This document shows, one piece after another, positions 50,005 through 62,412 of a stretch of 64,000 nt of DNA. A model generated the notes under the pieces. The model saw nothing but the letters and a program-made list of their open reading frames with translations. It made no database searches and had not been told where the DNA came from. Source of the DNA: Lytechinus variegatus (lineage: Eukaryota; Echinodermata; Echinoidea; Temnopleuroida; Toxopneustidae); contig NC_054740.1 of NCBI RefSeq assembly GCF_018143015.1, forward strand, positions 40,143,180 through 40,207,179, in the 5' to 3' direction. The first letter of the stretch is position 1; each line of letters begins with the position of its first letter. A program made the translations under genes and the position numbers.

Positions 50005-52980
50005 TTCGTTTATAAGCCAACTTTTGCTTTGCTCATCCTAGCAACTTTGAAACCTACAACCAAATCCCAACCCCCGAAAATATCCTTCTGTCACCGTATT
50101 GTGTTTTTCCTATACGGGATACCGGACTGGTTTTGAATTAACACCGAAGTTTATATACACTTCCAGAATGTTGGTAAACCAACCCAAATGTCGAATAAAT
50201 TAGAACCTACTAATTGTTATTTATAAATCCCCATTCACCTTGCATGCAATTATGATTTTATACAACAGTTGGTAAATCTATATTTGAACCACACTTTGGG
50301 GTTGGTTAAAAGAATCTGAGAATGTACAGTGTGGTATAGAGTGAGGTAACAAGAAAAAAAAATGACATAAAATTTATAGTAAAGATCCTATACAAATACA
50401 CTTACCACATTGAAGCATGACATCCTAAATTCAATGACAGACAACGTCCCGCAAACAAGAACCAAATATAAACTTGTAGTGCTTTGTCAGGTGGTATATC
50501 TAATTCCTTTTCTGTTTAAACTTTCCTCGATTGTGAAATTCCAGATATATTTACTCTGTGGTATATAACGCCTTAGTATATTTTTCATTTAAGCTAACCT
50601 ATAGCCATCAATCAATGATATTGATCTGGGACGAGAAAGTTTATTGATTGTTATTTTTTGCCTCGACTGTTGATTGGATAATAATTTTGTGGGCGTGGCT
50701 TGTACAAGTGATGCTTTTATTTCTTCCTGCTATACTTCATCGCTTCTTCCAACAAAGCTGTAGGTCTGTAATATAAAATCAACAATGACCTTTTGAAAAT
50801 TTCTTTTTACAATCTTTCCTCTCATTCATCACTTTTCATCTCTCTCGTTCAGGAGGAGAACAGGAAGAAGAAGAAAAGAAAAATAAGAAGAGGAAGAGGA
50901 GGGAGGAGGAGAAAAAGAAGTGATGCGCTAGCGCCCTTTGGTAAGGCATTTATCCTCATTACCAGGTCCCTCGGAGAGGACCTTAAGTCGTTGGTCCCCT
51001 GAAGAAGAAGGAAGAGGAGAAATACCAGTATAGCGCCCTCCAAGTTTTATTATTTCTATTATTAAGAAGAAGAAGGAAAAGAAGAAGACAAATAGCGATA
51101 GTTTAAGTGTAGGCAAATAGTAAATTATATTCAAGCGCTGCCCTTATGGACAGCGCTTTTTCGCAATGATCAACATGAGACTCTTTCAGCAGGAGCACCT
51201 TTCCATTGATACTTTCCACCCCCCCCCCCCCCTCTCCCCATCTCTCCTCTCCGTTGCGCTCTCTCCCCCTCCCTCTCGGTTCTCTCTCCAATCAGTCGCT
51301 CACCCTTTTCTCTGTTCCACTCCCTCCTCTGCCCCTCCTTATTTTCTACATTTTTCTATTTTATATGGCAATATGATTTGACATTCATATTCAATACTAT
51401 AAATGTGGCGAAAGCTGTACGAAGCTGTATAGGTCCTATATTAAGTCATGTGATATATCATTCGTTTTATCCGAGTTAAATGATGACGTCAGCAATATAT
51501 ATTTTCTTGTTAAAGGACGGGATATATTTAAAAAAATCAAATCTATACTAAATCGAGCCACTAACATAGAAGATCGTTGTACAATATTAGACATGTTTAT
51601 AGGCCCATTCATATTCAGCATGCGATCAGGGTAAATATTTGCTCAAGCACTTTCGACTGTATTATTAATTTTATGGCATAATATAACCCAGTGCCAACAC
51701 TTCATATCATTATGTTAATGAACGTCGAACTCGTGCGGCGTCTGTTGACGTAGCATTATATCTCTACCCATTTTATTATGTTTGCCGTTTCCACGGCGAT
51801 TCTAATTATCGATATGTTCCATCTGCATTTTGGACTCCACAACTCTACACCTGCAGTACTGTGATACTACAGCATGTCGGTAATATATCAGGCTCATAAT
51901 TACCTGGTTTGACAATTAGCATTCGGTGGTACGTAGCTCGCACACATCTGTTGTATTCCCAAATCATGCTTCTTAGGAATTGAATCTCTGTAAAACCTGA
52001 ATGTCTCCATTCGTCTATTTTGAGGAAGAGCCTCCTTATTTCTTTGTCATCAATTTGTGCAGCTGATAAAAACGATGCGACCGATCATAGGTGAGCCCAT
52101 ACGATTCATTTTCATTTCTTCATATTTTCTTGCGTTCGTGTGTGAATTACTCGTTTGAAAATTATAAATTTAAAAATGAAATATTGAAGCTCACTGTTTC
52201 GAATATGTTAAAAATTTTAATGTCTTATGGGATCGAAAATTGGTTTAGAGATACACGTATGTAATATGTAGAAACTAATCCTCTTCGATCGTTTCATAGT
52301 TACAGAGATATTACTATAATGACAATATGACATCCATTTTATTGTTATTGCTGCATGCATTTTTTTTTGCAGTTTCACTTGTCTTTAGCCAATAAGTAAG
52401 TTTAGGCCAGAGTTCCAACCGGCAACAAATTTATTCAACCAGCTGTTCGTTAATGTTGTAAAGAATAGCAAAAGGAACTAGCTCTTCTATCTGTCGCATT
52501 TCTTTAAAACCGCCAATATGCTATATGGGTTTCAGTGGGCGGGGGGGGGGGGCTACTTAAACTGCTGCTACTATATACTGCGACTACCAGTACTTCTACC
52601 ACGACTGCTATTACTACTACTGCTGCTGCTGCTGCTACTTCTATACCATTACTACTTTCTTGATGTTTAGAACACTTTGCCAAATAAGCTACATCGCTTT
52701 GTTTTTCTTTAGTTTTCAAAGTATTTGTAAAACTCTCATCTTCACGTGCACCCATACCCACTCACTTCACTGACCCCGGTTGCCCTTCCCCCTTTTTCTT
52801 AACATTTCAAATGATTATTATGTGACATATCATTTTTATAGACCTGTGAAGTTTTCTCTACAATAGCTCCCTACCCTTCCCCTGGCTGTTACATTCTCTC
52901 AAGCATTTTGCTTACGATGGCTGGCCAATGCATTTTGGTTTTTATTTGTTACCACTACTTCTACTACTATTACTACACAC
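50005..52980. other. Intergenic between TMEM272-like and VWA3-like genes, left part
   Basis: No reliable exon. Contains a purine tract (50850-50925), a C/T-rich tract (51214-51340), a run of 13 G (52540-52552) and (CTG)n at 52617-52635. The upstream region of the TMEM272-like gene should start here. Confidence 0.4.
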
Positions 52981-52984
52981 TACA

Positions 52985-53640
52985 GTGGCCGCGGAAGCGG
53001 GGCCGGGGGGCGAAGGGGGCCTCACTAAACAGTGCGAACACAAAGCGCGAGCTGAAACTTTGTATATATTTAGTTGACCCCATATGGGGACATTTTAAGG
53101 ACTTTGTTTTAGGAATTCATGAAGATACATATCTCACCATTGTCATCTAATGCGAGCGCAAATGCGTACTGATTTTTTTATTTTTATTTTATTTTAGACA
53201 GAATTACTCCTAAACGCATGAAGCAATATTTGTAGTCATTGTAATCATGAACATGATAGGCCTACGTATCTCACTAATCAAATATTGCGAGCTAAGCGCG
53301 AGCTAAAATTTTAGGATATTTAGACCTTAAGAGGGGCATTCTAAGGCCTGTTTGTAGTAGTGAAGACCATGCGTATTTTACAAACGAACATGATGCGAGC
53401 AAGAAGGGCGAGCTGATTTTTTTTATTAAATATTCAGACCAGAAAAAACAAACAAACATAGACATTCAGGACTTGAGGAGTTCATGAAGAGCAGATATAT
53501 CTCACCAATCCACTAATGCGAGCTTAAGCAAAGACTGGAAATGTTTTATATTTAGACCTTAAACGGGGGCGATTACTTTAAGTCGTCACTACATCACGTA
53601 ATAAAAGCTCGAAGTGCGAGGGCACATTTGGTGCATTGAC
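52985..53640. repeat. Degenerate satellite-like tandem array
   Basis: At least five units of about 105-145 bp marked by GCGAGCTGAAA or GCGAGCTAAAATTTT, then TATTTAGACC, then CATGAAGA...ATCTCACCA (markers near 53047, 53152, 53297, 53408, 53518). Confidence 0.65.
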
Positions 53641-55430
53641 TTAAGAGCAGGATGTTTAGCACTAAAAAAATTCTCACATCCTTTAGTATATGCTTTTGGG
53701 GCTGGTTCCTATTTCTTTAAATTCCATCTCTAATCCACCTATCTAAATTGGATCAGGCCTTCTCTGATATTGCAATGTAAATTCATCTTTATTTTGCTAT
53801 GAGAAATGGGAATTGAGAAATTAATCCAATTATCGATCAAGATGAATATTTTTTTAATAAATATAGGCCTACTAATTTTGTGACTGTTCCAGAACATTCG
53901 ATTTTAGGTATGTGTGCAAAATGTAATTGGAAATCATTATAGCCTCTTCAGAACCCATTTGACAACCATCTTATTACAAGCCCGGATCACAGGATATACG
54001 TACACAATACTGTTTCAGCAGTTTAATCATTTCAATGTGATTCTAAAAAAAAGTTTATTGCTTTGAATCCTTTGAAATATATCAGATGAATATATTATAT
54101 GATCTTAATCTTCAAAATGAATTACTCATAGAAATTAATAAAATGTTCTATTTGAATCATTGCTTATGTCGATTTGTCAGGTTCCATACATAGAATGGCA
54201 TGCAGTCTCTTTTTTTTTGTATTCCTTACATTTCCACAATCGTCACATTTTGGCATTACTTTGTTTTAATCAATTACCTGTCCTCTCCTCATTAAGACTG
54301 ATATTTTTTCTGGATCCTGCAGACTTAATAAGCTTTGCTTTTTTTATGCAGGTTCCCTCATATTTCACTCTTTTAAATTGTCTTTATTTCCAAATGGCTA
54401 TTTTCTTAAATTTGAATTAATTGTTATGCCTTGTCTGATTTGTATTCTCTCATAGGTTTTCTGATATTGTTTACATATTGTTGTTTGTACTTGTGAAATA
54501 TGTAAAATAAAGTCAAATCAACTCAAATCAAATACACTCTCTCCAATCAGATCCAGCGCTAGGGAGCTAACCGGGATCGGCGGGCCAATAAAAAATTAGT
54601 AATAATAACCCGCGTTGATCAGGGTCTCGTAAAATTAAAGTAGTTGACAGGTAGTTTAGTATGAATTGACACATTGATGTAATAAACTTGATCGGATCGA
54701 AGATTTTATTCATTATATTTATTGAGATCGGTTTTTTTTTTTTTGGGGGGGGGGTACCCATTGAACGTGACTCGATATGCGAAGCTATGGAGCGGATTTC
54801 TTTCTTCTTTTTTCTCGATAAGAACAAAATGCTATGCCTTGGAGCGGCTTTCTTTGTTTTTTTTCTCAATAAGACAAAAATGCTATGCCTTGGAACGGAA
54901 ATTTGGGTGTAAAAATGGGGGTCCCCTCCGCGGCACATACCCACTATGCATTATATGCTGAGTGCCCTTCCCCCCGAGGCTATTGATATAATGGTTTATT
55001 TCCAATTCAAATGTAGACTTTCACATGAATCTATATCTCGGGTGAAAACGAGTCCTTCTTTTCTAATAACTTTAGGCGGTATGGCCCACGCAAACATCAA
55101 AGCAAGTTATTAAATCATGTTTTTCAAAACCATAGAGGTAGATAAAAGCAGGGGATAAAAGGCTTATCAAACTCTTCGGCTAGGGGTAATAAATGACGAT
55201 CATACCAATTTTTTTCTCAGGGAACAGGTGTAATTCCATATGTTTTGGAGAAAGCTACGTCAGATTTATAATAAATGCATATTACTTTTTAAAGCCAAGG
55301 TGAAAAAATAAATTTTCATGTTAAAAATATATTTTGTCGTGAAAAAATTGTTGTATTATATTTTTCAAATGAAATATGATGCTTACGATAACAATTTACG
55401 TGAACGAGGGTCTTAAAAAGTCGCTGATTG
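53641..55430. other. Intergenic, no gene recognised
   Basis: AT-rich. Contains T/G runs at 54732-54753 and a two-copy 63-bp tandem at 54785-54905 (ATGCTATGCCTTGGA.CGG). No exon with good splice sites. Confidence 0.4.
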
Positions 55431-55875
55431 ATTGGTAGTTGTGTGTGTACGGATACAGATATCAACTAGCCCAGCAACTGGTAGCGGCACCTGACAACGA
55501 CGAATTCGCGGAGCTGACACAGGACAAAAAATATTCAGCTTTTCATTTCATTTTTGGGAACTTTGGATTGTCACATGTTAGCCGTCATGGCAGTCGATCA
55601 TTTTCTATTCCGATAGAGAGCTATGCATTATCCAAACTCGATTTATTTCATTGTTGTTTTGTGATCAAATGTTATATTTCTTCTGTGAGTGTGACTGTTG
55701 AGTGTTTAATTATATGCGGAGTAGCTCCTCGCTCCTGAGTCCAGCTGTTTCCCGGATCCACGGCCGGCCGGCGTGCATTCATCACCACATGGGTCTTTTA
55801 TGCAGTTATGTTCTGTGCAGTAAATGTCGGTTTTTTGGACACCTCATTGAAGTCTAGTTAGATTTAAACTCCAAC
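55431..55875 (+). promoter_or_regulatory. Presumed promoter and 5' UTR of VWA3-like gene
   Basis: A less AT-rich island with CpGs (GGATCCACGGCCGGCCGG at about 55755) directly upstream of the start at 55876. No TATA box assigned. Confidence 0.35.
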
Positions 55876-55924
55876 ATGTATGAAATAGATCCAGCAAATG
55901 TTCGATCTCCTAGGGAGTTTGATA
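55876..55924 (+). CDS. VWA3-like exon 1 (start)
   Basis: Encodes MYEIDPANVRSPREFD plus one base, before A|GTAAGT. Joined to exon 2 it reads EFDNPKFDLGPRRS. Start context AACATG. A GC-rich patch with CpGs (55740-55775) lies upstream. Confidence 0.65.
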
Positions 55925-58900
55925 GTAAGTTTTTTTTCCCTGCTTAACATAGATTTAGTCATCAGTAGGCCTAGACAGCTGGCAGCCGTCTGTTTCGAGG
56001 AGTTTTATAACATTTTTTTTTGTAATTCTCCTCATACACAGACGGCTCGCTATCGTGCAGCCACCATTAGGGGACTTGCAATGCAAAATCCCCCTGTCGG
56101 GGCTCTTCAATTTTTGTCTTTATTGAATAAAAATTTTGAAAATTAACGCGACCAAAATGCAAATTTATATTCCCTCTTGGCAGTAATTGCCCAAAAACGG
56201 ATAAAAATGAAGTTAAAAGGAACAAAAATATTGACTTACCTCGGCTGTCACGCAAATTCACTTCCCCGTTTTATCCGATCTTAAGTACATAAACATATGG
56301 CCATTGAGTCCCCTGTACAGATCGCGCTAGAACTTCGGTCTCTGTATTTGGTGAGTGAAGCCAACGGAGTTCAGCTGAACAACCAACAAAACAGAGACCG
56401 AAGCTTTTGGTCTACAGTAGGCCCTACTAATGTCTATGATTCTATGTTCACTTTTTTTGCAGAGCATTTACTACTGCAGTGAAGGTGTATAGTCTTGAGG
56501 ACGCAATGATGATGTTTTTTGATATACTGACATATACTTCTTCATCATTGACGTCTTGACACTAGCCATAGTGTCTTAAGCGAAGGACAATAATAAAGAT
56601 GGATATCATTTCCCTAGGAAATCCATCTTTTCATAACATGATTGCTCCAAATATGTTTATTTTATTGATTTCTACACCTTCCTACGCCTAATGCATAGGA
56701 AGGTTTTAAAAAATGTTAATAAAAATGTAAAAATATGAAGATTTCTTACCTAACTGATGCCGCGTAGACCCCTCGATCCACATGTAAACAACGGAAATAC
56801 AATAGCATCGACCCTTGAAAAGCTTATGTATGACGTACTTCCGGCTAACGACGCCGTTTTGAAAAACCATTTATAGATAAAACTTATTATTTTACAAATA
56901 TTAAAATCTATTACGTAATTATAAATAATTTGTAGTATATAACAAATTATTTATAATTACGTAATAAATAAATAAATAAACGTGTCCTTCGCTTAAGACA
57001 CTATGGCTACAGTGTCAAGACGTCAATGATGAAGAAGTATATGTCAGTACATGTATATCAAAAAACATTGCGTCCTCAAGACTAGAATTTGTACATCTCA
57101 TTTTGCATACTTAGCTCACCAATGTACAGAGTGAAGGTTTTTATCTAAGTGTTGTCTATTGAATCACACATTAATATTATTCTCTATCATAATCTTTACT
57201 TGAATGTACTCCCACTAGTGCGAGGTTAACCTTAGGAAGTGTCTGCATTCATTTCTACTGATACTAGCGATCTCCGACCTTAACGGAGGAAGGATAAAAA
57301 TGCAGACATTATTTTGTATACAGTAAAATTTAATCCAACAATCGGGTAACCAGTGTGGGAGGCAATCTCTCATATTGGAGACTTGCTTTGCAAAGAGATA
57401 TTAAAAGGAAACAACCACAACAAGGCAATTTTCCTGGACCAAAATTTTGTCTCACTTGAGGTACAAAGCCTTTTGTTTTGTGTGTAGGCCTACATGTTAA
57501 TGTCATGATTTTGTTAAGAAAAGAAGTAGATAGTGGAATTATTAATTGAAGTAGATGGTGAATCTGCTGATATTTTCGTTTGATTTGCTGCCAAGGTAAT
57601 TCATGAGATTGTGTTAAAATATTGGGGAAGAGTTTCTTTTGCAACAGCCACCCAAAGACGGTGGAGCATGTCTCTGAAATTGGATACCAAAAGTCTCTGA
57701 TATTGGAGATGATCTCCATCTCTGAAATTGGATTTTTGCAGGTTTTATTTTAGTGTGGTATTAAAATTTTCAGAACAAGAAAACATTTCATGTATTGCAC
57801 TTTTTGTCGAGCCTGAATAGAAGGTGCCACTTTTCTGTCATACACAGACAAAATTGATGCCTCCACTTTTGCCAGATCTGGAATACTTGTACACCCAACT
57901 CCTGATATTTTGAAATAGTATGGCAGGTTTTACTTCAAATGTTTTAACAAAGGTATGGGGAGACCACATTTTTGGATTAAAGATGAATCATGATTTTAGC
58001 CACGTTTTCCTCTTATAATATGATGGTAAAACAGTGATATGTAGGCCTGTATTCATAGGAAAATTTACAAAGTATTTTGTACATATATATTATATATAAT
58101 ATTTCAATATTGCTCTGTTCTAGATCCCAAATTTGATTTGGGCCCTCGGAGAAGTCCTTCCACAACTTCCAGCAAAGCTCAGCTGACGTTTGAGGAGATG
58201 TCGTCTGTGATAAAGTTAAAACCTCCTCCCAAGACGACATGGGAGCCAGACGTCAGGGCCATGATCTCTGCCAAGAAGTGGCTTAGTACTTACGGTCTAA
58301 AGAGGAACAGACTGAAACTGGACCAGATCCTGGGAACCATTGGATTCAGGCATAGTGATGGTGAGGTCCTGGATCAGACATAAAGGGGTGGGGAGGGGGT
58401 GTGATCGTATGCCAAAACGCTTTCTGATTTTTTAAAAAAACATTGGACATATTTTATCTAAACTTGAAGCGAGAATACTATGTAACTTCCATGATAAATG
58501 TGTTGAAATGGACTATGCTCCTGTGCAATTAATATGAATGGTGATAAACTCATTAGATATGTGCGCAAAAATATCACTTTTGCCAGTAATAGTTTCCAAA
58601 ATCTTATATTCTAATATTGGTACAGGGCTATCTAATGATGAGGTTAAATTTGTTTGACGAAGTGTCGGGAGGGGGGGGGCAGGTTTTTTCACAAAGAGTT
58701 TAGTATGACTTCTGACTTAGAGTTGCGCTTAAATGTCCTTTGGCATGCGGTATTAAAAAGCATCAGCACATTTGTCCATTCATGCTAAGAGGATGTGCGC
58801 GGCTGTGCTTTAATCAATAACATTGTGTGTCGCATAATCGTGCTCGTCAACACTAGGCGTGATTTTAAGTCTCACTTTTTACTCTTTGTACCCCCCACAG

Positions 58901-61900
58901 GTATGAGTTTAATGACGTTTCACAGAGCCAAACTTATACTGGTCATCTGTCAATAACTAAGTACATGAAAGATACCAAAGAAAATTACATATTGGTCTGT
59001 CAAGACCAAGTCCACACCCAAAACAAATTGATTTGATGTATAAAATAGTATTTAAAAATTCAAACAACCACAATGCTGATAATTCATTAATTTATGAATT
59101 TATGAATAGTTAAAAATAAAACCTTGAAATGTCATATCTGACACGTTTTCTTGTTGTGACCTAGCTACATGTAGGCGAAACTTTATTAATGTCATAAGTT
59201 TTGCTTTCACAAAACCCCATTCAATTCAATTCAAAGAAGGCCAAGTTCACTCCCCCCAACAAAAAAAAGTTGATGTAATAATAAAAAAAAATCAACTTTA
59301 GAATGCTTAGATTTCAGCTAAATAGAATAAAGAGTAAGAAAGTTATGACAGTTTGAAATTTTATTTGATTTCACAAAATTGTATACCTTCCAGTAGGTGT
59401 GCAAATATGGGGACAAATGATACCAGTCACTATTTTTTAAATGTTTTTGTATTTCATTACAAGAAATGTTATTTGATTTTTGATCTTATAATGTGAAATG
59501 AATTTTTGATTTCTCCCTAAATAAGTGGAATAGCCATTACAGCTTATTGTGACTTGATGAAACGTCTCTTCATTGTCAAATCTATAAAAAAGACTAAATA
59601 ATTGAAATGTATATTTATAATTCAATACCAAAGAAATAATGATTGAGTGACATCATCAAATCTCTTATTATCATACCACTGTGATGTGCTTAGAACTATT
59701 TTGTGATAAATAAGAGAAATTATTAAATGTCATAACATTTTTATCTTAAATTTTGATCGAAATTTCAGTATTATGCCAGTTTGATTTCTCTTAATATCCG
59801 GTATATTCAAATAGCTTTGTTTGTTGGGGTGGACCTTTCCTTTAAAGTAGATCAGGGGGGTGTTTCACAAAGATTTAAGTATGACTTAAGTCGCACTTAA
59901 ATGCCGACGCGTACATGATATGCAACGCACGATCTTATTGATAGATACGCAGTAGTGCGCGTCCTCATAGCACGATCTGACCAATGTGGTCAAGCCTTTC
60001 ATACCGTACGCAACTCAGCATTTAAGTGCGACTCTAAGTCATACTTAAATCGTTGTGAAACACCCCCCATGTCTATGTACTTCAACAGACTTAATGTGCA
60101 TGATGATCATACTTTGAACCACTTACTCATCAGAAAGGAGACATCTGTATGCACAAGAGATTAGCCTAATATCAATAATGCTAGTAGTAGTTCTCTATCA
60201 GCCCCAGCTTGCTCAAGTCAGCAGTCTTTGCAATTGATCTCAAGATGTGTGAAACCCCATCCCCATTATTCCAAGTAGGGAATTGTTGCAGTGATAATTG
60301 TAATAATAAAATTATGATGATGATGTAATGATAACAGTGATAGGGGTGATAGTGATTATGAATTAATAATATTAATAATTATGATGATTATAATGATATG
60401 TAGTTATCATTATTACTATTATTTTTTCATTATCATTATTATAATAAAGAGATTGTTTTGAGTAGGATAATTATGTGCTGGAGCATAAAAGGCAAGATAA
60501 TTTGAAAAAGTTGCTGATGGAGATGGGCCTATGTTAATAGGAAATTCATGTGAAAACCCTTATAAAACACAGCTTTACTTGGCAAATATATTCTCCTCAA
60601 GTGGTATTACCTCGTGTTTTCACTTTGTCATTTATATTTGCTTAATATCTATTGTTAGTCTCTCCTTTAATGCTTTTATTTCGTTTCTTCCCCCTAATAG
60701 ATTTTGATCGTTCCTTGAAGAAGCCTGTCTGTTCGCGGTACGGCGAGGGTTTGTTTACACGGTTTCCAAGGAGAGATGGCAAGATATACAATGTGAATGT
60801 GAGTACTTAGTCTTGGCTCCTGGTTGACAAAGTGCTTCATATGTGCATTAAAGAATGTGTTATGTTTGTTTTCCTGCTATTTGTTATTTCAACATTGAAC
60901 ATTAAGATTACGGGGACATTTATTGTGCAGTTGATAATGAGCAATTAGTTCATCATGTCAAGCTTGTTAATTGTTGTTTCAAATTGGCCCCCCCCCCCCC
61001 CCCGGAAAAAAAATACTTGTTCGCTGTTACAGAGGAAAACAAAAGACTTGGTCTGTCACTTTTGATTAAGGTATAATGTGAAAGCTCGTAGTAATCATAT
61101 ACATGTACACTGGATATTGAGGGTCGGTTGGAAGCAGGTGTCCCAAATAGCAAAATGTATGTTTGTAGAATAGATGATAATAGAAAATAGGTACATTGGG
61201 AGGGTAAAAGAAAGGGAACAGTTACATGTAGGATTGATTGTACTATTTTTAATGACTTTGATTTTACGTGCAGGTAAAAATAAGCAAGGAGAAGATCAAA
61301 CAGATAGAGAATAGTCTCCTTCAAGCCATCAACCTTTACAAGCGTCGTATCGACTGGCTGACGAGCGAGAGCCGACGCCTGTTTGGTGTGATAGAAGAAC
61401 ATTGTATCTGTATTGTGGTCGACGTTAAGACCAATTCGCCGAGTCACTTTGATCACTGTCGGAATGCCCTCATCCGTGTCCTTGAGGACCAAGTTTCACA
61501 AATTGCCAAGTTTAATCTCATCAGGTAGGTTGAAGCAAAGTCTGAATTAATTAGCAATGGTCTCTAATTTGGGGGGTGTCATGAAGCTGTTATGACCAAC
61601 TTTTATGCACGATGTGTTCCTAGCTACTGCATTGAATGAGATGGACACCAAATTTATATTTTTTAAAGGAAAAAAAAATGCTTGTTAATGCAACACTGGT
61701 CAACACAAACACAGTTAAAAACATTACATACCTTTTCCATGGAATACATTATATAAATATATATTTACCCCCCCCCCCCAAGTATAGTATTTAGCAGTTT
61801 TAAAGATTTATTCACAGACCAATGTCCAGTATCACAAATGTTAAAGCGATAAATTGTTTGCTTGATTTTCACGATCGATTATACATTATAGCCAATGCAA

Positions 61901-62322
61901 TAGATCCTAGAAAAATGTTATACGATGATTGGGCCCCTGGACTCTGGATTATTATGATCTGACAAATTATGCTTCAAACAAATTGCCATTGTGCCAGCTT
62001 TGGATTGGAAAGATTTATACTTATTCTTTGGGGGATTTCCAGGGCTGCACAAGACATGATGATGTTTCAGCCTCATGCAGGACCTGCTTCAAATTAATTG
62101 CCATTATGCCAGCTTTAGATTTAAATTTTTTTTTCTTTATCTTATTTTGGGGTGATTGTCAGGGCTGCGCAAGACATGGTGATGTTTCAGCCTCATGCAG
62201 TACCTGTCACAAAGGATTCCTTGAACGAAGCGACGGAGTGGATCAGAACCCTTGATAGCGTCGCAGCGACTACTGAAACAAGTGCGTGTGAAGGGATTCT
62301 CAAAGCTCTAACAGATAGAAAT
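55876..62322 (+). CDS. VWA3A/VWA3B-like protein, first five exons (gene continues past the window)
   Basis: Exons: 55876-55924, 58124-58360, 60701-60798, 61274-61524, 62163-62322; 795 nt, 265 codons, ending in phase 0 at AAT|GTAAGT. VWA3 proteins carry repeated von Willebrand A domains and are linked to cilia in animals. The visible part has an N-terminal (K)WLSTYGLKRNRLKL motif (about 68-82), then KKPVCSRYGEGLF, a helical SLLQAINLYKRRIDWLTSES (142-161) and the start of a VWA fold: beta strand CICIVVDV with D178, strand FNLIR, then AVPVTKDSLNEATEWIRTLD and TSACEGILKALTD. The metal site DxSxS reads D-V-K-T-N, so this first VWA domain probably does not bind metal. The next exon is not seen before 64000. 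VWA3A versus VWA3B cannot be decided. Confidence 0.77.
56490..57084. mobile_element. MITE with roughly 100-bp terminal inverted repeats
   Basis: TAGTCTTGAGGACGCAATG ... CATTGCGTCCTCAAGACTA. The arms pair through GACATATACTTCTTCATCAT and GTGTCTTAAGCGAAGGACA. The two arms differ by small indels. The centre holds an AT palindrome (56917-56962). It is in intron 1 of the VWA3-like gene. Confidence 0.9.
58124..58360 (+). CDS. VWA3-like exon 2
   Basis: 237 nt after TTCTAG. It contains a Ser/Pro-rich stretch (GPRRSPSTTSS) and the family motif AKKWLSTYGLKRNRLKLDQI followed by IGFRHSD. Donor GATG|GTGAGG, phase 1/1. Confidence 0.88.
59000..59845. mobile_element. TTAA MITE, family GGACAAGTCCACCCC (copy E, possibly two overlapping copies)
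   Basis: Left ACCAAGTCCACACCCAAAAC; a second left-end-like GGCCAAGTTCACTCCCCCCA at about 59239; right GTTGGGGTGGACCTTTCCTT then TAAA. Confidence 0.8.
59855..60068. mobile_element. Compact MITE, 214 bp hairpin
   Basis: GGGGGGTGTTTCACAAAGAT ... GTTGTGAAACACCCCCC. Sub-terminal TTTAAGTATGACTTA and GCACTTAAATGC pair with the other arm. An element with similar ends lies at 9435, and a left-end fragment at about 58665-58735. Confidence 0.88.
60295..60450. repeat. Degenerate GAT/ATT repeat
   Basis: ATGATGATG, TTATTA and related triplets in the intron before VWA3-like exon 3. Confidence 0.8.
60701..60798 (+). CDS. VWA3-like exon 3
   Basis: 98 nt after CCCTAATAG: DFDRSLKKPVCSRYGEGLFT, then RFPRRDGKIYNVN, donor AAT|GTGAGT, leaving phase 0. 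Confidence 0.85.
61274..61524 (+). CDS. VWA3-like exon 4 (start of VWA domain)
   Basis: 251 nt after ACGTGCAG. A helical lead-in is followed by the first VWA beta strand HCICIVVDVKTNS and SQIAKFNLI. Donor TCAG|GTAGGT, leaving phase 2. Confidence 0.9.
61975..62104 (+). pseudogene. Duplicated 5' part of VWA3-like exon 5 (pseudo-exon)
   Basis: A tandem copy, offset 120 bp, of the intron end and exon start at 62095-62220. The copy keeps an acceptor (TTTCCAG at 62036-62042) and the codons for AAQDMMMFQPHAGPAS, then reaches an in-frame TAA at the duplication border. It has no donor of its own. If spliced it would truncate the protein. Confidence 0.75.
62163..62322 (+). CDS. VWA3-like exon 5
   Basis: 160 nt after GATTGTCAG: AAQDMVMFQPHAVPVTKDSL, then NEATEWIRTLDSVAATTETS and ILKALTDRN. 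It enters in phase 2 and leaves in phase 0 at AAT|GTAAGT. Its acceptor and first bases are duplicated 120 bp upstream. Confidence 0.85.
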
Positions 62323-62412
62323 GTAAGTGTGATTACTTTTTCTGAAGCCCGTGAACCTTGAAGAAGTGCTTTTTCCTAAAAACAGAGACAACGCCCCAAG
62401 AAGGGGTTGTGC

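Noticed and set aside
51904..51922. Short ATG exon (MLIVKP) as start of the TMEM272-like gene
   Set aside because: It joins exon 3 in phase, but would skip the well-formed exon 2 (49265-49313), which needs a phase-0 exon such as MYNNNQ.
52075..52090. Short ATG exon (MRPII, donor GTGAGC) as start of the VWA3-like gene
   Set aside because: Phase fits, but the exon at 55876-55924 also fits, is longer, has a better context and is closer, so the earlier ATG is probably chance.
52504..52761. 85-codon frame with poly-Ala/Val and Ser
   Set aside because: Derived from CTG/CTA triplet repeats; no splice partners.
55439..55738. 99-codon frame upstream of the VWA3-like start
   Set aside because: No donor in phase with the next exon and no family resemblance; treated as promoter or 5' UTR sequence.
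60953..61492. 179-codon frame, minus strand
   Set aside because: It is the shadow of VWA3-like exon 4 extended through a poly-C run; no codon pattern or homology of its own.
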